Below are positions 38,803 through 49,110 of a stretch of 64,000 bases of DNA, piece after piece. The DNA lies in contig CM035807.1 in the NCBI GenBank assembly GCA_020466095.1, positions 23,647,243 to 23,711,242 of the forward strand, given 5' to 3'. This stretch comes from Chlorops oryzae. Its lineage: Eukaryota > Arthropoda > Insecta > Diptera > Chloropidae. Below the pieces are notes generated by a model, which was not told the origin of the DNA, did not search any database, and saw only the letters and a list, made by a program, of their open reading frames with translations. Made by a program: the position numbers and the translations under genes. Each line of letters opens with the position of its first letter. Within the stretch, counting starts at the first letter, position 1.

Positions 38803-38962
38803 TATGCTATTTACACGTTAAGACATTTCGATAATGAAACAAATTTTCGATGGGAAGGAACGCAGGGAGAAGAGAGAAGAACGCTGTCATTCCACATCCC
38901 CACGCGTCCATAGACCACAAAAAGTGTGTTTCAATATCGAAATGTCTTAACGTCTTACATAG
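38803..38962. repeat. Inverted repeat, about 35-bp arms
   Basis: ACGTTAAGACATTTCG-ATAATGAAAC (38815-38840) is inverted at 38928-38953, and the match extends outward to about 38803 and 38962. The 87-bp spacer is non-coding. It probably marks another small transposon, flanked by GAGTCATAT-rich sequence on both sides. Confidence 0.5.
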
Positions 38963-39008
38963 CGTATATGAGGGCTGCGACTCAAAATTAGAGTCATATA
39001 CTTATGAT

Positions 39009-39251
39009 CAGGGCTCGGATTTTGTTGACTTTTATAAAATTAAAGCATACTTTATGGAGTAAAAATTTTGTTCAACTCACATTAAGTTAAGATACAAATC
39101 GACTTTTAACTTTAATATGAATTTTTTTGAAGTTAGCAAAGCGCTTTGAAGTTCAACTTCGCTAAACTTATTCGCAAAATGTTGGTAAGAAAAATGTTTG
39201 CCCCATCAAGTATGCTTTAAATTTATAAAAGTCAACAGAATCCGAGCGCTG
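39009..39251. mobile_element. hAT-type MITE, 243 bp, perfect 8-bp TSD
   Basis: CAGGGCTCGGATTTTGTTGA at the left is inverted at the right end (to CCGAGCGCTG at 39251); arms are about 45 bp. CTTATGAT occurs on both sides (39001-39008 and 39252-39259). An exact 8-bp duplication and a CAGGG start are typical of hAT elements. No coding capacity. Confidence 0.8.
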
Positions 39252-40222
39252 CTTATGATTATTATAGGACTCACAATGTTTGCTGGGATATCATCAATTT
39301 GATTTTTCTGTATGGATAAGCTGCAGTATTTAGATACCATTGCTCAGATTATGAATAAGGTCCACAAATAAGGTCGAAGTTAGCTTGTTATTGTTAATTT
39401 ATAATTACTATGAGGTCTCTTCTCTATAATTTTATCTAAGCATAGAATCTCTAATCCCTAAAATAGATTTCTTTCGAAAAATGGCTTTTTTTTTAAATTC
39501 AGTTTTCTTAATGTGAAAATAATTTCTCGCGCGCAAAACCGCATGTAACCACGGCTAAGCAAATAAACGGTTCGATTTAATATTTTCCATTCATAAGTGA
39601 TATGGTTTAATTGAATTCATGTTCGCAAAGGAATTACATACGATTAAATTGAAAGAATTTTGCATTGCTGTCATATTTATTAATATATCAGGAGAAAAAA
39701 AATGAGAGAAAAATTGAGTCTACCTACAGGCGCAACTCCTTTAAAAAAACGCGTAAATTTATGAATACTCACACACACACAACCGCATACACAATCGCAT
39801 ACAGATTACAATATTACACAGGCCACAATTCAATGACAGCAGCACTTTTCATTATAATGCAATTCATTAATTAAAACCTGAAAAGCTGTAACACTGAAAA
39901 TTGGGGAAAAAAAAGAGAGAAAAGAAAAATGAACACGCATGAACAACAACAACAAAAAAATAATAACAATAAAAAAACAAACTGCGAACAATGGAAAATG
40001 ATTAAGGAAAAAGTCGCGCATAAATAATTTCCATTTTCATTTTCATTTATTTTAAAAAGCTCGTGTTTCCTTCATTGTTTTTCCATTATCATGCATTAAA
40101 GCCGAAATAAATTTTAATTGTTTTCCAAAATTAAGTCAATTAAAGTGCAACTTTTCACCCTCCCATTCATTCGCTCTCTTTCTCTATCATTTTCTTACTC
40201 TCTCGCTCTCTTCTCCTTTTAG

Positions 40223-40503
40223 AGCCGTTCACTGATTATCGTGTAATTGTGAAAGCGTTCACGACCAAGAACGAAGGCGAACCATCCGATCAGATACTCC
40301 AGCGAACCGATATCGCCGGACCGACGGCACCGATTATGGTCAATGTGACATGTCACTCGCAGGACTCGATAACCGTGCGCTGGAAACGTCCGCATGAATT
40401 CTATAATGCCATCGATTTCTACATAATTAAAACGAAGCTCATGGGGCAGGACACACATCGGGACATACGCATAAATGCGTCGGCAAAAGAACTGGAAACA
40501 GCG
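40223..40503 (+). CDS. Ptp99A: Ptp99A-like receptor tyrosine phosphatase, coding exon 3 (end of FNIII 1, most of FNIII 2)
   Basis: Residues about 273-366. It begins KPFTDYRVIVKAFTTKNEGE, the F and G strands of FNIII domain 1 with the family's Tyr in TDYRV, then the linker QRTDIAGPTAP. FNIII domain 2 follows with VNVTCHS, the B-strand Trp in ITVRWKRP, and FYIIKTK. Sequons are NVT and NAS. The acceptor TTTTAG ends at 40222 and the donor GTGAGT follows 40503. The left junction is phase 1 and the right phase 0 (ends ...ELETA). The stretch DTHRDIRINASAKELETA strongly recalls Drosophila Ptp99A. Confidence 0.92.
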
Positions 40504-41454
40504 GTGAGTAGAAATGCGAAGATTTTTTCTCTAAATATTCTTTTATTCTAAGTACTTTATTTCATTTTTTTTTTTACCTTCCCCGGATTTGAGTGCACCG
40601 AAAAGTTCGTTTGAAAAAAGTTATTTTCCTACTTTTTTTTTTGTTGAATTTCGGCAATACCTTTGCTATTGTGCTACACTGCTCCATCGAGGACGATGGT
40701 GACGGTTACGGCAGCAGCAACGACGAATGCAAAGTCCTTCTAAAAATGTGCATATGTAAAGCTTAGAGTGGCTTTATCGTTGCAATCTTCACACTGAGAG
40801 CAATTTTTTCGCATGTTCGCCATTGTTTAAAGTATTAATACTTGGGGGGATGGTAATGTGTGTGTGTGTGTGTGTGCGGGGGAAAAATAGAGAAAACGAG
40901 AATAAAAGAGCGATTTTCCGGAAAAGTCGCATATTTTTCTATGACTAAAAAGAGAATTTCACCGGCGAATTATTCCATAGAGTCGTAAAATTTCGAGTGA
41001 TTTTTCATGCTGCACACATATCCACGCTAATCCATGCGACCGTTCTTCGAGAGCGTAACAAAAAGCAAAGCTCTTTGAAAGGTCTTTTCTCGTTTGTACA
41101 TGAAAACAGGACAAAAAAATGTTCCTTTCCACAAAAGGATTTGGAAAATAGCGCTTTAAAAACTTAAGCAATATTTTTTATTGAATTTTTCCAACTATTA
41201 AAGTTCTGCGATTCGCGTTTGTCGAAATGCCAGGAACACTTTAGGGATATTCAGGTGAATTTTTTAAGTCGCTAGTTCACACATATACAGATAATATTAG
41301 TTTACAAAAGAAATAAAAAAGGTATTCATCGCTGAAAGCCACTTTTTAACTTATTCGGGATCACTGAACGCGCTTTTTTCGAAATCTTATTGGTTGAAGT
41401 TGAAGGCATTTGATTCTATTTAATATAGATTGGATATCATCCCTGCAGTAATAT

Positions 41455-41860
41455 GGACTGACCCAAAAGTAGCCTTCGGTCAGTCCTTCATGTTACCAGC
41501 ACTAATCCCATCATAATTCCACTTCTAATGTATTCAGCATATATAACTATATATGTCACTCAGGAGCTGTTTCCATTTTTGCTCTTTTCAACACGGTCTT
41601 GGGTACCCACCATGGTCTTGGGTACCCACCAAAATGAGCATTTTTCACTTAGGTACTCACCAAAAGTATTTCTATCTCGCTCTTTTTTTTTGCCTGCCGA
41701 GTAACATCTCTTTCTAACTGGCGCTAAACGTCCCGTCTATGACAGTGACATATATGGTTATATGCGGTATTCAACTGACCTTTTTAACATTGACCTGTCA
41801 CTGGAGAGGGACTAGTCCGTAAAATGTCTGGCCGTAGGTCAGTTTCTTTGGGTCAATTGT
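41455..41860. mobile_element. Possible inverted-repeat element, GACTGACCCAAA ends
   Basis: GACTGACCCAAAAGTAGCC at the left is imperfectly inverted on the right (GGTCAGTTTCTTTGGGTCAA, to about 41860). The interior has a short tandem, GGTCTTGGGTACCCACCA twice (41594-41630). Weak and decayed. Confidence 0.3.
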
Positions 41861-41913
41861 CGTAATTATGGTTTTACGATAATCAAATAAGGAAAATTCA
41901 TTTTCATCAATTT

Positions 41914-42173
41914 CATATATCGCACCCTTGCTAATAAATCGACACAATTCAAAATTTTTTTAATCAATTTTTTTATGTTCGATTGCATTTTTCTGTAAGA
42001 AACCCAACACTTAGAGAATTAACGCTTATATTGACTGATGCACCATTCGATTGAGAGTAATATAAAATTAGAAAAAATATTATTTCTCCTTAGTTTCAAG
42101 AGAGATTAAATGATTTTCGAGAAATGCGAAATTTTGAATTGTGCCGATTTAGTAGCAAGGGTGCGATATATAT
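41914..42173. mobile_element. MITE family E, copy 2
   Basis: The left arm CATATATCGCACCCTTGCTA is inverted at 42128-42173, meeting at ACACAATTCAAAATTTT. Arms are about 44 bp and the total is about 260 bp. Arms and inner boundary match copy 1 at 38370-38624. Confidence 0.65.
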
Positions 42174-42530
42174 TCTAAGTTGATGAAAGTGTCATTTACA
42201 GAGTACCCTTAAACCAACCCATTTATTACCGACCGCCAGCTAGCCGATTTCGATGGAGTGAACTGCCACAATATAACCGATAGGATTTGAACCGGTCAAA
42301 GACCAGTCCTTGTTAGCAAATTGACCGGCTGCAGGGATGTAAGCAATGAAAATTTCCACTTTATGCCTGAAAGTATGCAACGAATTTTTTTGTAATAATG
42401 TATTTATGAACATATTGGGACACAGCTTTAGAACTGCAAAATTAAAATGGTAATTTTTATAACAAATTTAAGGGGACTCTGCGTTCTTTGAAATTTCGTT
42501 AGTATTTTCAACCATTTTCATATAAAACAA

Positions 42531-43443
42531 GTAAGGGTGTTATAGTCAGGCAAGCCTGACAATAGAATACCCGACACAGACACACATATTCAAATAATTT
42601 TTAATATCAGGAGTATGTTTAAGGCCATAGGGGCCCCATATACCGCAATTTTTTAAATTTCTTTATGCAAACCGCCCCTTTGCTACGCCCACTTTTCCAT
42701 TTTTCGGAATTCTAATCGGAGGCTTAAATATACGCGCAAATTCTAAGTTTCATTTGAAATATTTGGAAAAAGTCAGATTTTGGGGCAGTTTTCGGATTTT
42801 TGTGACAGACCCTAGTACTAGAGGTACCCTTAATAATGGTCCGATCGGGTCCATTCTCGAACTTGTTTTTACTCATGTCCCCTTACTCATTGGTAAGGAT
42901 GTTACTGGCTATCAAGGAAGTATACGTGCCAATTTTTGTTCAAATCCCATTGGTATTTCGGGAGTAGGAGACAATTTTCGAAAAACGCCCTTCTGCCACG
43001 CCCATTTTTCTGATTTTTGTAAATCACATTAATTGGCCTAAAATATGTTCAAATGCCAAATTTCATCAAAATATCTTGAAAAACTCCGATTTTAGAGCAG
43101 TTTTTGTGATTTTCGTAACAGACCCTAGTACTGGAGGTACCCTAAAAAATGGTCCGATCGGGTCCATTCTCGAACTTAGTCTTACTCATGTCCCCGTGAG
43201 CACGCATACAAAATTTTGTCAAGATAGCTCAACTCCTTCGATAAGATAACTGTATACAGACAGACGGACAGACAGACAGACAGACAGACGGACAGACAGA
43301 CAGACGGACATGGCTAAATCGAATCTCCTGGTGACGCTGATCATTTCTTTATATATTTTGTATAGTCTATCTCGACTGGTTCTGGATGTTACAAACAACC
43401 ACACAAACGCAATATACCCTCGACACAGAGTGTGTCGGGTATA
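42531..43443 (+). repeat. Dispersed repeat family A, copy 2 (913 bp)
   Basis: The most complete copy: GTAAGGGTGTTATAGTCAGG at the left and CGACACAGAGTGTGTCGGGT plus ATAA at the right. The TACCCGACACAG motif near the left is inverted at the right end. The block CCCTAGTACTxGAGGTACCC followed by GGTCCGATCGGGTCCATTCT is present twice (about 42808-42856 and 43124-43168). A GACA/GACG tract lies at 43256-43310. Non-coding. Confidence 0.75.
43256..43310. repeat. (GACA)n / (GACG)n microsatellite
   Basis: Tandem CAGACAGA/CGGACAGA units inside family A copy 2; shorter in copy 1 (about 21033-21046). Confidence 0.85.
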
Positions 43444-43817
43444 ATTACGCCCCCCGTTTATAAAATTGTTTCACACAAAAATGCAATTTATTACGCCTTA
43501 TTGGCCTATAAAATCAGTAATATTTTATAGTTTATGTACATGAAAACAAAGCTTGGATACTTTTCTTTCGATTAGTGCCTCAAAGTATTGCAAAACATTA
43601 CTTATGAACCTGTCTTCATGAAAAACTCAGAAAAGCAGGACTTTTTGGAAAAATCCCCGCTGAGCAACCTCTTAACCGCTTACAAAATATCGAAAAAGAA
43701 TTCTCACAAATACTTTAATCCATAAGCTTTCCAAAATCTTACATTCGAAAAAAAAATTTTCTAGGACACCCTAATATACATAGCTAAAAGTTCAAACATC
43801 CAGCCTATAAGTTAGTA

Positions 43818-45098
43818 CACAGGTGTAGTAAAAAGAAATCCATTATTTTTCCAATAGATGGCGTTATTTATCTGCATCTCGCGTTGTATAAGTCCGATCG
43901 TGTTCCGCTAGGGGGCATTAGAAAGATGACAGTTCCTACTAAAAATGCTTTTTTGACACTTTTTTGATTGATTGATTCAGTTTTGTTTGACAGCTTGTCA
44001 AAGATGGACATCAGCAAAGAGAAAATTCGCTACATTTTACAGTTTTTCTTCGATAAGGGAGAAAACGCAAGCCAGGCGGCTGAAAATGTGAATAGCGTTT
44101 ATGGACCTGATACTGTAACAGCCAATCATGCGCAATTTTGGTTTCGTCGATTCCGTTCCGGTAACTTCGATGTCAAGGATGCACCACGCACTGGAAGGCC
44201 GATTGTCGAAAATGTCGATAAAATCATGGAAATTATCGAGTCCGACCGTCATGTTAGCACTGTTTCGATTGCAAAAGAGCTAAAGATTGCACAAAAAACC
44301 GTTTGGAACCATTTGAATAAGGCTGGATACACAAAGAAGCTCGATGTATGGGTGCCACACGAGTTAACGCAAAAAAACCTCATAGACCGAATTTCCATCT
44401 GCGAATCGCTGCTGAACCGCAACAAAATCGACCCATTTCTGAAGCGGTTGGTGACTGGTGATGAAAAGTGGGTCACTGACGACAACGTCAAGCGAAAACG
44501 GTCGTGGTCGAAACACGGTGAACCGGCGGAAACGGTGGCCAAGCCAGGATTGACGGCCAGGAAGGTTTTGCTGTGTTTTTGGTGGGATTGGCAGGGAATT
44601 ATCTACTATGAGCTGCTCCCATACGGCAAAACTCTTAACTCGGAACTCTACTGTCAACAATTGGACCGTCTGAAGGAAGCAATCGCCCAAGCTTTGGCCA
44701 ATAGGAGAGGAATTGTGTTCCATCAGGACAGCGCCAGGCCACACACATCGATAGTGACTCGCCAGAAGCTCCGGGAGTTTGGTTGGGAGGTTCTTCTGCA
44801 TCCACCTTATAGTCCGGACCTGGCACCAAGTGATTACCATCTGTTCCTGTCCATGGCGAACAATTTTGCTGGTGAAACATTCGCTTCAAGAGAGGCTTCT
44901 GAAATTCGACTGTCTCAATTTTTTGCTAATAGGAACGAGGGCTTCTATGAGAGAGGCATAATGAAATTACCTTTAAAATGGCAACAAGTTATCGAACAAA
45001 ACGGCGCAAATTTGAGCTAAATCGGGTCATTCTAACTATCTTAAATAACGCCCTCAATTTAATGCAAAAATAATGGATTTCTTTTTACTACACCAATA
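43818..45098 (+). mobile_element. Full-length mariner element, mellifera-type (about 1.28 kb)
   Basis: A 29-bp block beginning GGTGTAGTAAAAAGAAATCC (43822-43850) is exactly inverted at 45066-45094. TA dinucleotides flank both ends (43816-43817; about 45097-45100). The length and TA target are those of mariner. The outermost four bases differ between ends (CACA versus TATT in the same orientation). The element lies in intron 3 in the same orientation as the host gene and encodes one uninterrupted transposase. Confidence 0.9.
44004..45020 (+). CDS. Mariner transposase, intact DD34D
   Basis: A 338-residue cut-and-paste transposase of the IS630/Tc1/mariner superfamily, close to the usual length of about 345. 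The N-terminal half has two helix-turn-helix segments for TIR binding, a GRP motif (TGRP, residues 63-66) and the linker signature WVPHEL (116-121). The catalytic domain carries Asp153 (TGDEKW), Asp242 (HQDSARPH) and Asp277 (PDLAPSDYHLF), with 34 residues between the last two, the mariner spacing. The C-terminus FYERGIMKLP...WQQVIEQNGA is family-like and points to the mellifera subfamily. The start is taken at ATG 44004 because MDISKEK matches the family N-terminus; the frame is open 12 codons further up. HQDSARPH has Ser where Asn is usual. There is no stop or frameshift, so it may be active or recently inserted; activity is not shown. Confidence 0.92.
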   Translation: MDISKEKIRYILQFFFDKGENASQAAENVNSVYGPDTVTANHAQFWFRRFRSGNFDVKDAPRTGRPIVENVDKIMEIIESDRHVSTVSIAKELKIAQKTVWNHLNKAGYTKKLDVWVPHELTQKNLIDRISICESLLNRNKIDPFLKRLVTGDEKWVTDDNVKRKRSWSKHGEPAETVAKPGLTARKVLLCFWWDWQGIIYYELLPYGKTLNSELYCQQLDRLKEAIAQALANRRGIVFHQDSARPHTSIVTRQKLREFGWEVLLHPPYSPDLAPSDYHLFLSMANNFAGETFASREASEIRLSQFFANRNEGFYERGIMKLPLKWQQVIEQNGANLS

Positions 45099-45700
45099 TA
45101 ACTGAAATTAATTCCTTCGGCTAGTACACAAGAGTGAAAAAAAGAGCGGAGGAATTTGACGTTGCGTTTACTTTAAAAATTGTCAACACATGGCGCTGAA
45201 GAGAATTTCTTTGCCATTTATTGGCCGAATTGAATAAATTGAGAAGGAATTTTGACATACGCATCTCATTCCATCGGAAAAATATGGAGAATGGTAATAC
45301 TGAGTTCGAATATTAATATTATTAAGCTTCAAACAGCTAATGTATTTGTATTCAAATTTACCGCCCTATGGTATCTGTCAATCTGACATTCCTTCGCGGA
45401 AATAAAATTTATTCAGCCTCCATTCCGCCAATGAAATCCTTTGTTTTTTTGTACTAGCTTTATAAAATGATATGTCATTTGTTCTACACGATGTTATAGT
45501 TTCTGAACTACAGACATTTACAATAGCAAAAGTTATTTTTTGTAAAAGATTTTTCCCAATTAAAAATATTTCGTTCCAATTTTCGAGCTCTAAATATGCT
45601 TTAATAATATTTCTTTTATCTTCATCTGAAGGGCTGTTCCTTTAGGTATATAGAAAATTTTATTTTATCAAAATCGATAGAGAAACAAAGGACCTATGAC

Positions 45701-45961
45701 CAGGGCAACCAAAAATATTAAAATTGATCCCTAAAAGTATGCATCTCAATATTGGAGAAAAAAGAAACGCATTTAAAAGTATTTGCCTGTTGAACTTAGT
45801 TCCAACCTTTTCATGATTCATCCAATTCCATAACATCCTTCTGAAGGTGTGTATAAATAGGCGTGTTTTGAAGAAAAACAAGGAGTTCCAGCATCGGAAA
45901 CATTTCAAAATATTGACATGTATATTTTTAGGGCTCAATTTAAATATTTTTGGTTGGCCTG
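45701..45961. mobile_element. hAT-type MITE, 261 bp, near-perfect 8-bp TSD
   Basis: CAGGGCAACCAAAAATATTA at the left is inverted at the right end (TTTTTGGTTGGCCTG to 45961), arms about 45 bp. CCTATGAC (45693-45700) and CTTATGAC (45962-45969) match at 7 of 8. No coding capacity. Confidence 0.75.
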
Positions 45962-46025
45962 CTTATGACTTATTACACTAATGAACTCGAATTCAAGCGA
46001 AAGTTCCAAATTTTGTTAGCTAGTG

Positions 46026-46345
46026 TAGCACTGTGGGACATATTTAAGGTAATCGAATGCAAACCAAATTCGAACTGCTCTTCCTAAATGTACCTACTTG
46101 ATAAGTGTATCAAATTCCTATATTTTGCTTTGGTATATTGGCTACAAGTCAGTTTTAATCGACCTCGAAGAAATTGGCTGAGAATTAAGTTTCGGAATTG
46201 TTCGCTTAAACTTATCGCTATATCTTCTTACCTGTTTAACACTTTATTATTATTTCTACGAAAAAGTTATAGCCTTAAACATGGAGGAGAAAACTCTAGT
46301 AATAATCGACAAATCGTATACTAAGAATTTCTCTACCAATATGGG
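46026..46345 (+). repeat. Dispersed repeat family G, copy 1
   Basis: Shares, in order, CACTGTG-ACATAT, ACAxGTCAGTTTTAA, GAGAATTAAGTT, GCTATATCT and TTAGCCTT-AA-ATGGAG blocks with 50280-50600. Non-coding and ends undefined. Confidence 0.5.
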
Positions 46346-46991
46346 AGTGCAAAAGAATAATCCATATTTTCCCTCAAACTACGCACACATATAGCGTATA
46401 AACAAACCAAATATCATAAAGAAAAAAATTGAAATTTTTTTTTCAAAATTCTTTTCCCGCACTTAACCCCATAAAATATACAAATAACTTTTCCGCACAA
46501 ATATTTACCAATGATGGTATCAAAACAGACATAAAAGCAGTGTGTGCACGGGAGTTTCCCGGGAGCCGGTGCTACGCTGCAACTGCCAAACCGCATATCA
46601 AAATTCTAATTTAAATTTTATATGGAAAACACCGCACTGAGCTTGCGGTGATGTCTTCAAAAAAATGAAAAAGAAAAATAGAAATGAAAACGAAAACAAA
46701 AAAAAAAAAACGAATGATGAAAATGGAAAAAGAAAAACAACGATTTTCTTTTTAGTTTTCGGGGGGGAGGGGGGTAGATTGAAATTGCAAAAATGTGCAC
46801 AAGAAACTTTCAAAGCTCTGCACATGCACACGAATAAGTCAAACTGAAAAGTTGCACTCAATTCAACAAATTTTCTTTTGGTCGGTCTCCTTCTTCCTTA
46901 GCTGCCCTGACGCCTCGTCTGCTTATGCGACGACGTCCTTTAAATAATTTTTCTATATGAATTTTCTTAACTTATTTTTCGTCTTTTCCAG

Positions 46992-47108
46992 TTGACACTA
47001 CAGAATCTAACAACAAATTCCGTTTATGAAGTCAAAGTTGCAGCTGCAACTTTAAGCATAATAAATCCAAAGAAAATTGTGTACGGCAAATTTTCGGAAC
47101 CGAGAAAG
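46992..47108 (+). CDS. Ptp99A: Ptp99A-like receptor tyrosine phosphatase, coding exon 4 (end of FNIII domain 2)
   Basis: Residues about 367-405. It reads LTLQNLTTNSVYEVKVAAAT, the E to G strands of the second fibronectin III domain (L..LT.N..Y.VKVAA pattern, sequon NLT), and ends YGKFSEPRK. The acceptor CAG ends at 46991 and the donor GTAAGT follows 47108; both junctions are phase 0. A (GA)n tract starts only about 17 bases past the donor. If the intron were retained, the open frame would run to 47330 as an Arg-Glu/Arg-Asp repeat tail. Confidence 0.9.
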
Positions 47109-47125
47109 GTAAGTTGGCATCCAAA

Positions 47126-47204
47126 TAGAGAGCGAAAGAGAGAAAGAGAGAGAGAGAGAGAGAGAGTAAGAGAGAGTAAGAGAGAGGAGAGAGAGAGAGA
47201 CAGA

Positions 47205-47247
<43 letters not shown>

Positions 47248-47295
47248 AGAGAAGTGAGAGAGAGAGAGAGAGAGAGAGTGAGAGAGAGAGAGAGA
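47126..47295. repeat. Long imperfect (GA)n tract
   Basis: About 170 bases of nearly pure GA dinucleotides with occasional T, A or G interruptions, starting just after the exon 4 donor. It is a potential GAGA-factor site in DNA and complementary in RNA to the CU tracts in introns 1 and 2. Confidence 0.95.
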
Positions 47296-47389
47296 TGAAA
47301 AAAATTAACTATACAAAGCAGCTACACTAAGTGTTAGAAATAAACATACAAATATACACATACATACATACTGCCATGTATGTAAACAT

Positions 47390-48172
47390 CAGTGTTGCCA
47401 GATGTATTTTCTTTCAAAACGGAAATTTTTCCAAAACCTGCCTTAACATTTTTGGGGGAAACTGCAGGCTTTCCCGAAAATCCCTTTTCCCCTTACCAAA
47501 TATATTCACAGCCGCTTCTTCTTTTTATGGCTTTACTGTATTCCCCGGATAAAATCACCGTGCAAAATTTAGGAAATATAGTTCATATACGCCCACGTTT
47601 TTGCAACAAACGGTATTTTTCACTACATCCTTGTGTGTAGTTTCCAATACGAATTTTGTCGCGAAAGTGAAACGTCGTCCTCTTCATTCATTTCAATAGG
47701 CTTTCAATTTATTGAAGTGAAGAACACACGACGATTAAAGATTCAAAATTCGGTTTTCAACTATTTCTACTATTTTCTCACATTCAAGATGCCATATGAT
47801 TTTCAGCAAGTGCTTATAAGAAAGGCTTTTTGTGTGAAAATTTAAGGCAAATGCCGCGGGGAATGTTTATATCTAGGGTGCATATATCCAGGGAATACTG
47901 TAATGGTCGCATTTCGAGAATTTTATCACATCTCAATGTTTAATATTATTATGTGCTCATTTGCTCACACCAGGGTTGCTATATGATTTTTGTTTTTCGA
48001 CATTTTATTGGGGGAAAATGTAAAATAAAAATGTTTTTGTTATTTTGAAATATCTGTAGCAACAAGAAGGAAAAGAGCATTTTTTAAATATTTTTTAAAA
48101 ATCCGGGATTCTTTTATATCCCGTTGAGACATTCAAGTTTGAGGCGAAAGAGCGGAGCGTCTGGCAACGCTG
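47390..48172. mobile_element. hAT-like element, CAGTGTTGCCAGA ends
   Basis: CAGTGTTGCCAGA (47390) is inverted at the right end as TCTGGCAACGCTG (to 48172). Flanks GTAAACAT and GTACGCAT match at 6 of 8, compatible with a decayed 8-bp duplication. An internal CCAGGGTTGCTATATG (about 47971) may mark a second, shorter copy sharing the right end. No transposase. Confidence 0.5.
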
Positions 48173-49110
48173 GTACGCATCCGCATATATGAAGGTATAT
48201 ATTCTGTCGATGTGCCAACTGTGTCGTTGTAGTCCTCGATAATATTACGAAAAGAGAGCACAGCCCTCTGAGTTATGAGTCGGAATTAACTGCCTTCAAA
48301 GAAGTTGGCAAAAAAAAAAAAAACCGTTGGAGGGAGGCCTTGCGAGCCGAGAAGGGAAACAAGAAAAATTGAAAAAGAAATATCCATACATACATGCATA
48401 CATGCTTACTATATATCATCTCACTTTACACCCTTAGCCGATTCAAGTGTCTTAGCAGCTGAACTTCAGCAAAACCATATTATGTGCGAAGAGAACTTCG
48501 ATTGAAGCTTTTCGAGTCTATGCATATCCTGGCGAAATTTATGGCCACACATACACATGCATGCATTCCTGAGTATGCAGGTCCTTATTGGAAGTTGCCA
48601 AAACTGCACCTTCAACTGCAAACTGCAGCTGAACTTGTCTCGAATGAATATATCATGCGGTAATATCCACTTTCCAAAGGCTCTACGTGTGCCATTTCCC
48701 AAGTTATGATATGTTACTTTTTTGTACAGAAAACAAAGAAGAAAAAAAAACAAGATAAAATCGACAGAAAAGTTTTTCTTGCCCACCACCTTCACATGCG
48801 CTGTCATTTATGCGCAATTTCAGTAAGAAAAACTTAAATTTTTGGCAGCCATTTTCTGGACTCTGACAGGACGGGAGTATTTTGCCCTTCAAGTGTATTT
48901 GCTTTCAATTCTCTTTGCTGCGATCTGATCATTTTAGTTCCAGAAAAAATAGTTTTAAAGGATCCCTAGATGTCTGCTGAAGGGTTAGTTCGTAATTTAG
49001 GAAAGGCTTTCGGTTGGTTTTTTTTTTTTACCAATATTTCAGCTTAATTTGCCAGCCATCATAAGGATAATAATTTTGAGTTACTTTGATCAACTTGTAG
49101 CTTAGAAAGA

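Larger units (their letters stand above)
32169..40222 (+). other. Intron 2 of the Ptp99A-like gene (8 kb)
   Basis: The donor is A|GTAAGT. The acceptor is a CT-rich tract ending TTTTAG|AG. Unlisted stretches (about 32.2-33.6, 34.5-35.6, 36.2-38.3 and 39.3-40.2 kb) are AT-rich with short microsatellites. A non-repetitive, more GC-rich block (about 36700-36880 and 37130-37330) could be regulatory. No coding sequence was seen. Confidence 0.9.
40504..46991 (+). other. Intron 3 of the Ptp99A-like gene (6.5 kb)
   Basis: The donor is GCG|GTGAGT and the acceptor is CTTTTCCAG|TTG, phase 0. It contains family A copy 2, mariner, a hAT MITE, a family E MITE and a family G repeat. Between 40.5 and 41.4 kb nothing but a (TG)n run at about 40856-40876 is recognised. 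Confidence 0.9.

Noticed and set aside
44364..44889. Antisense open frames over the transposase
   Set aside because: Shadows of the conserved mariner coding strand.
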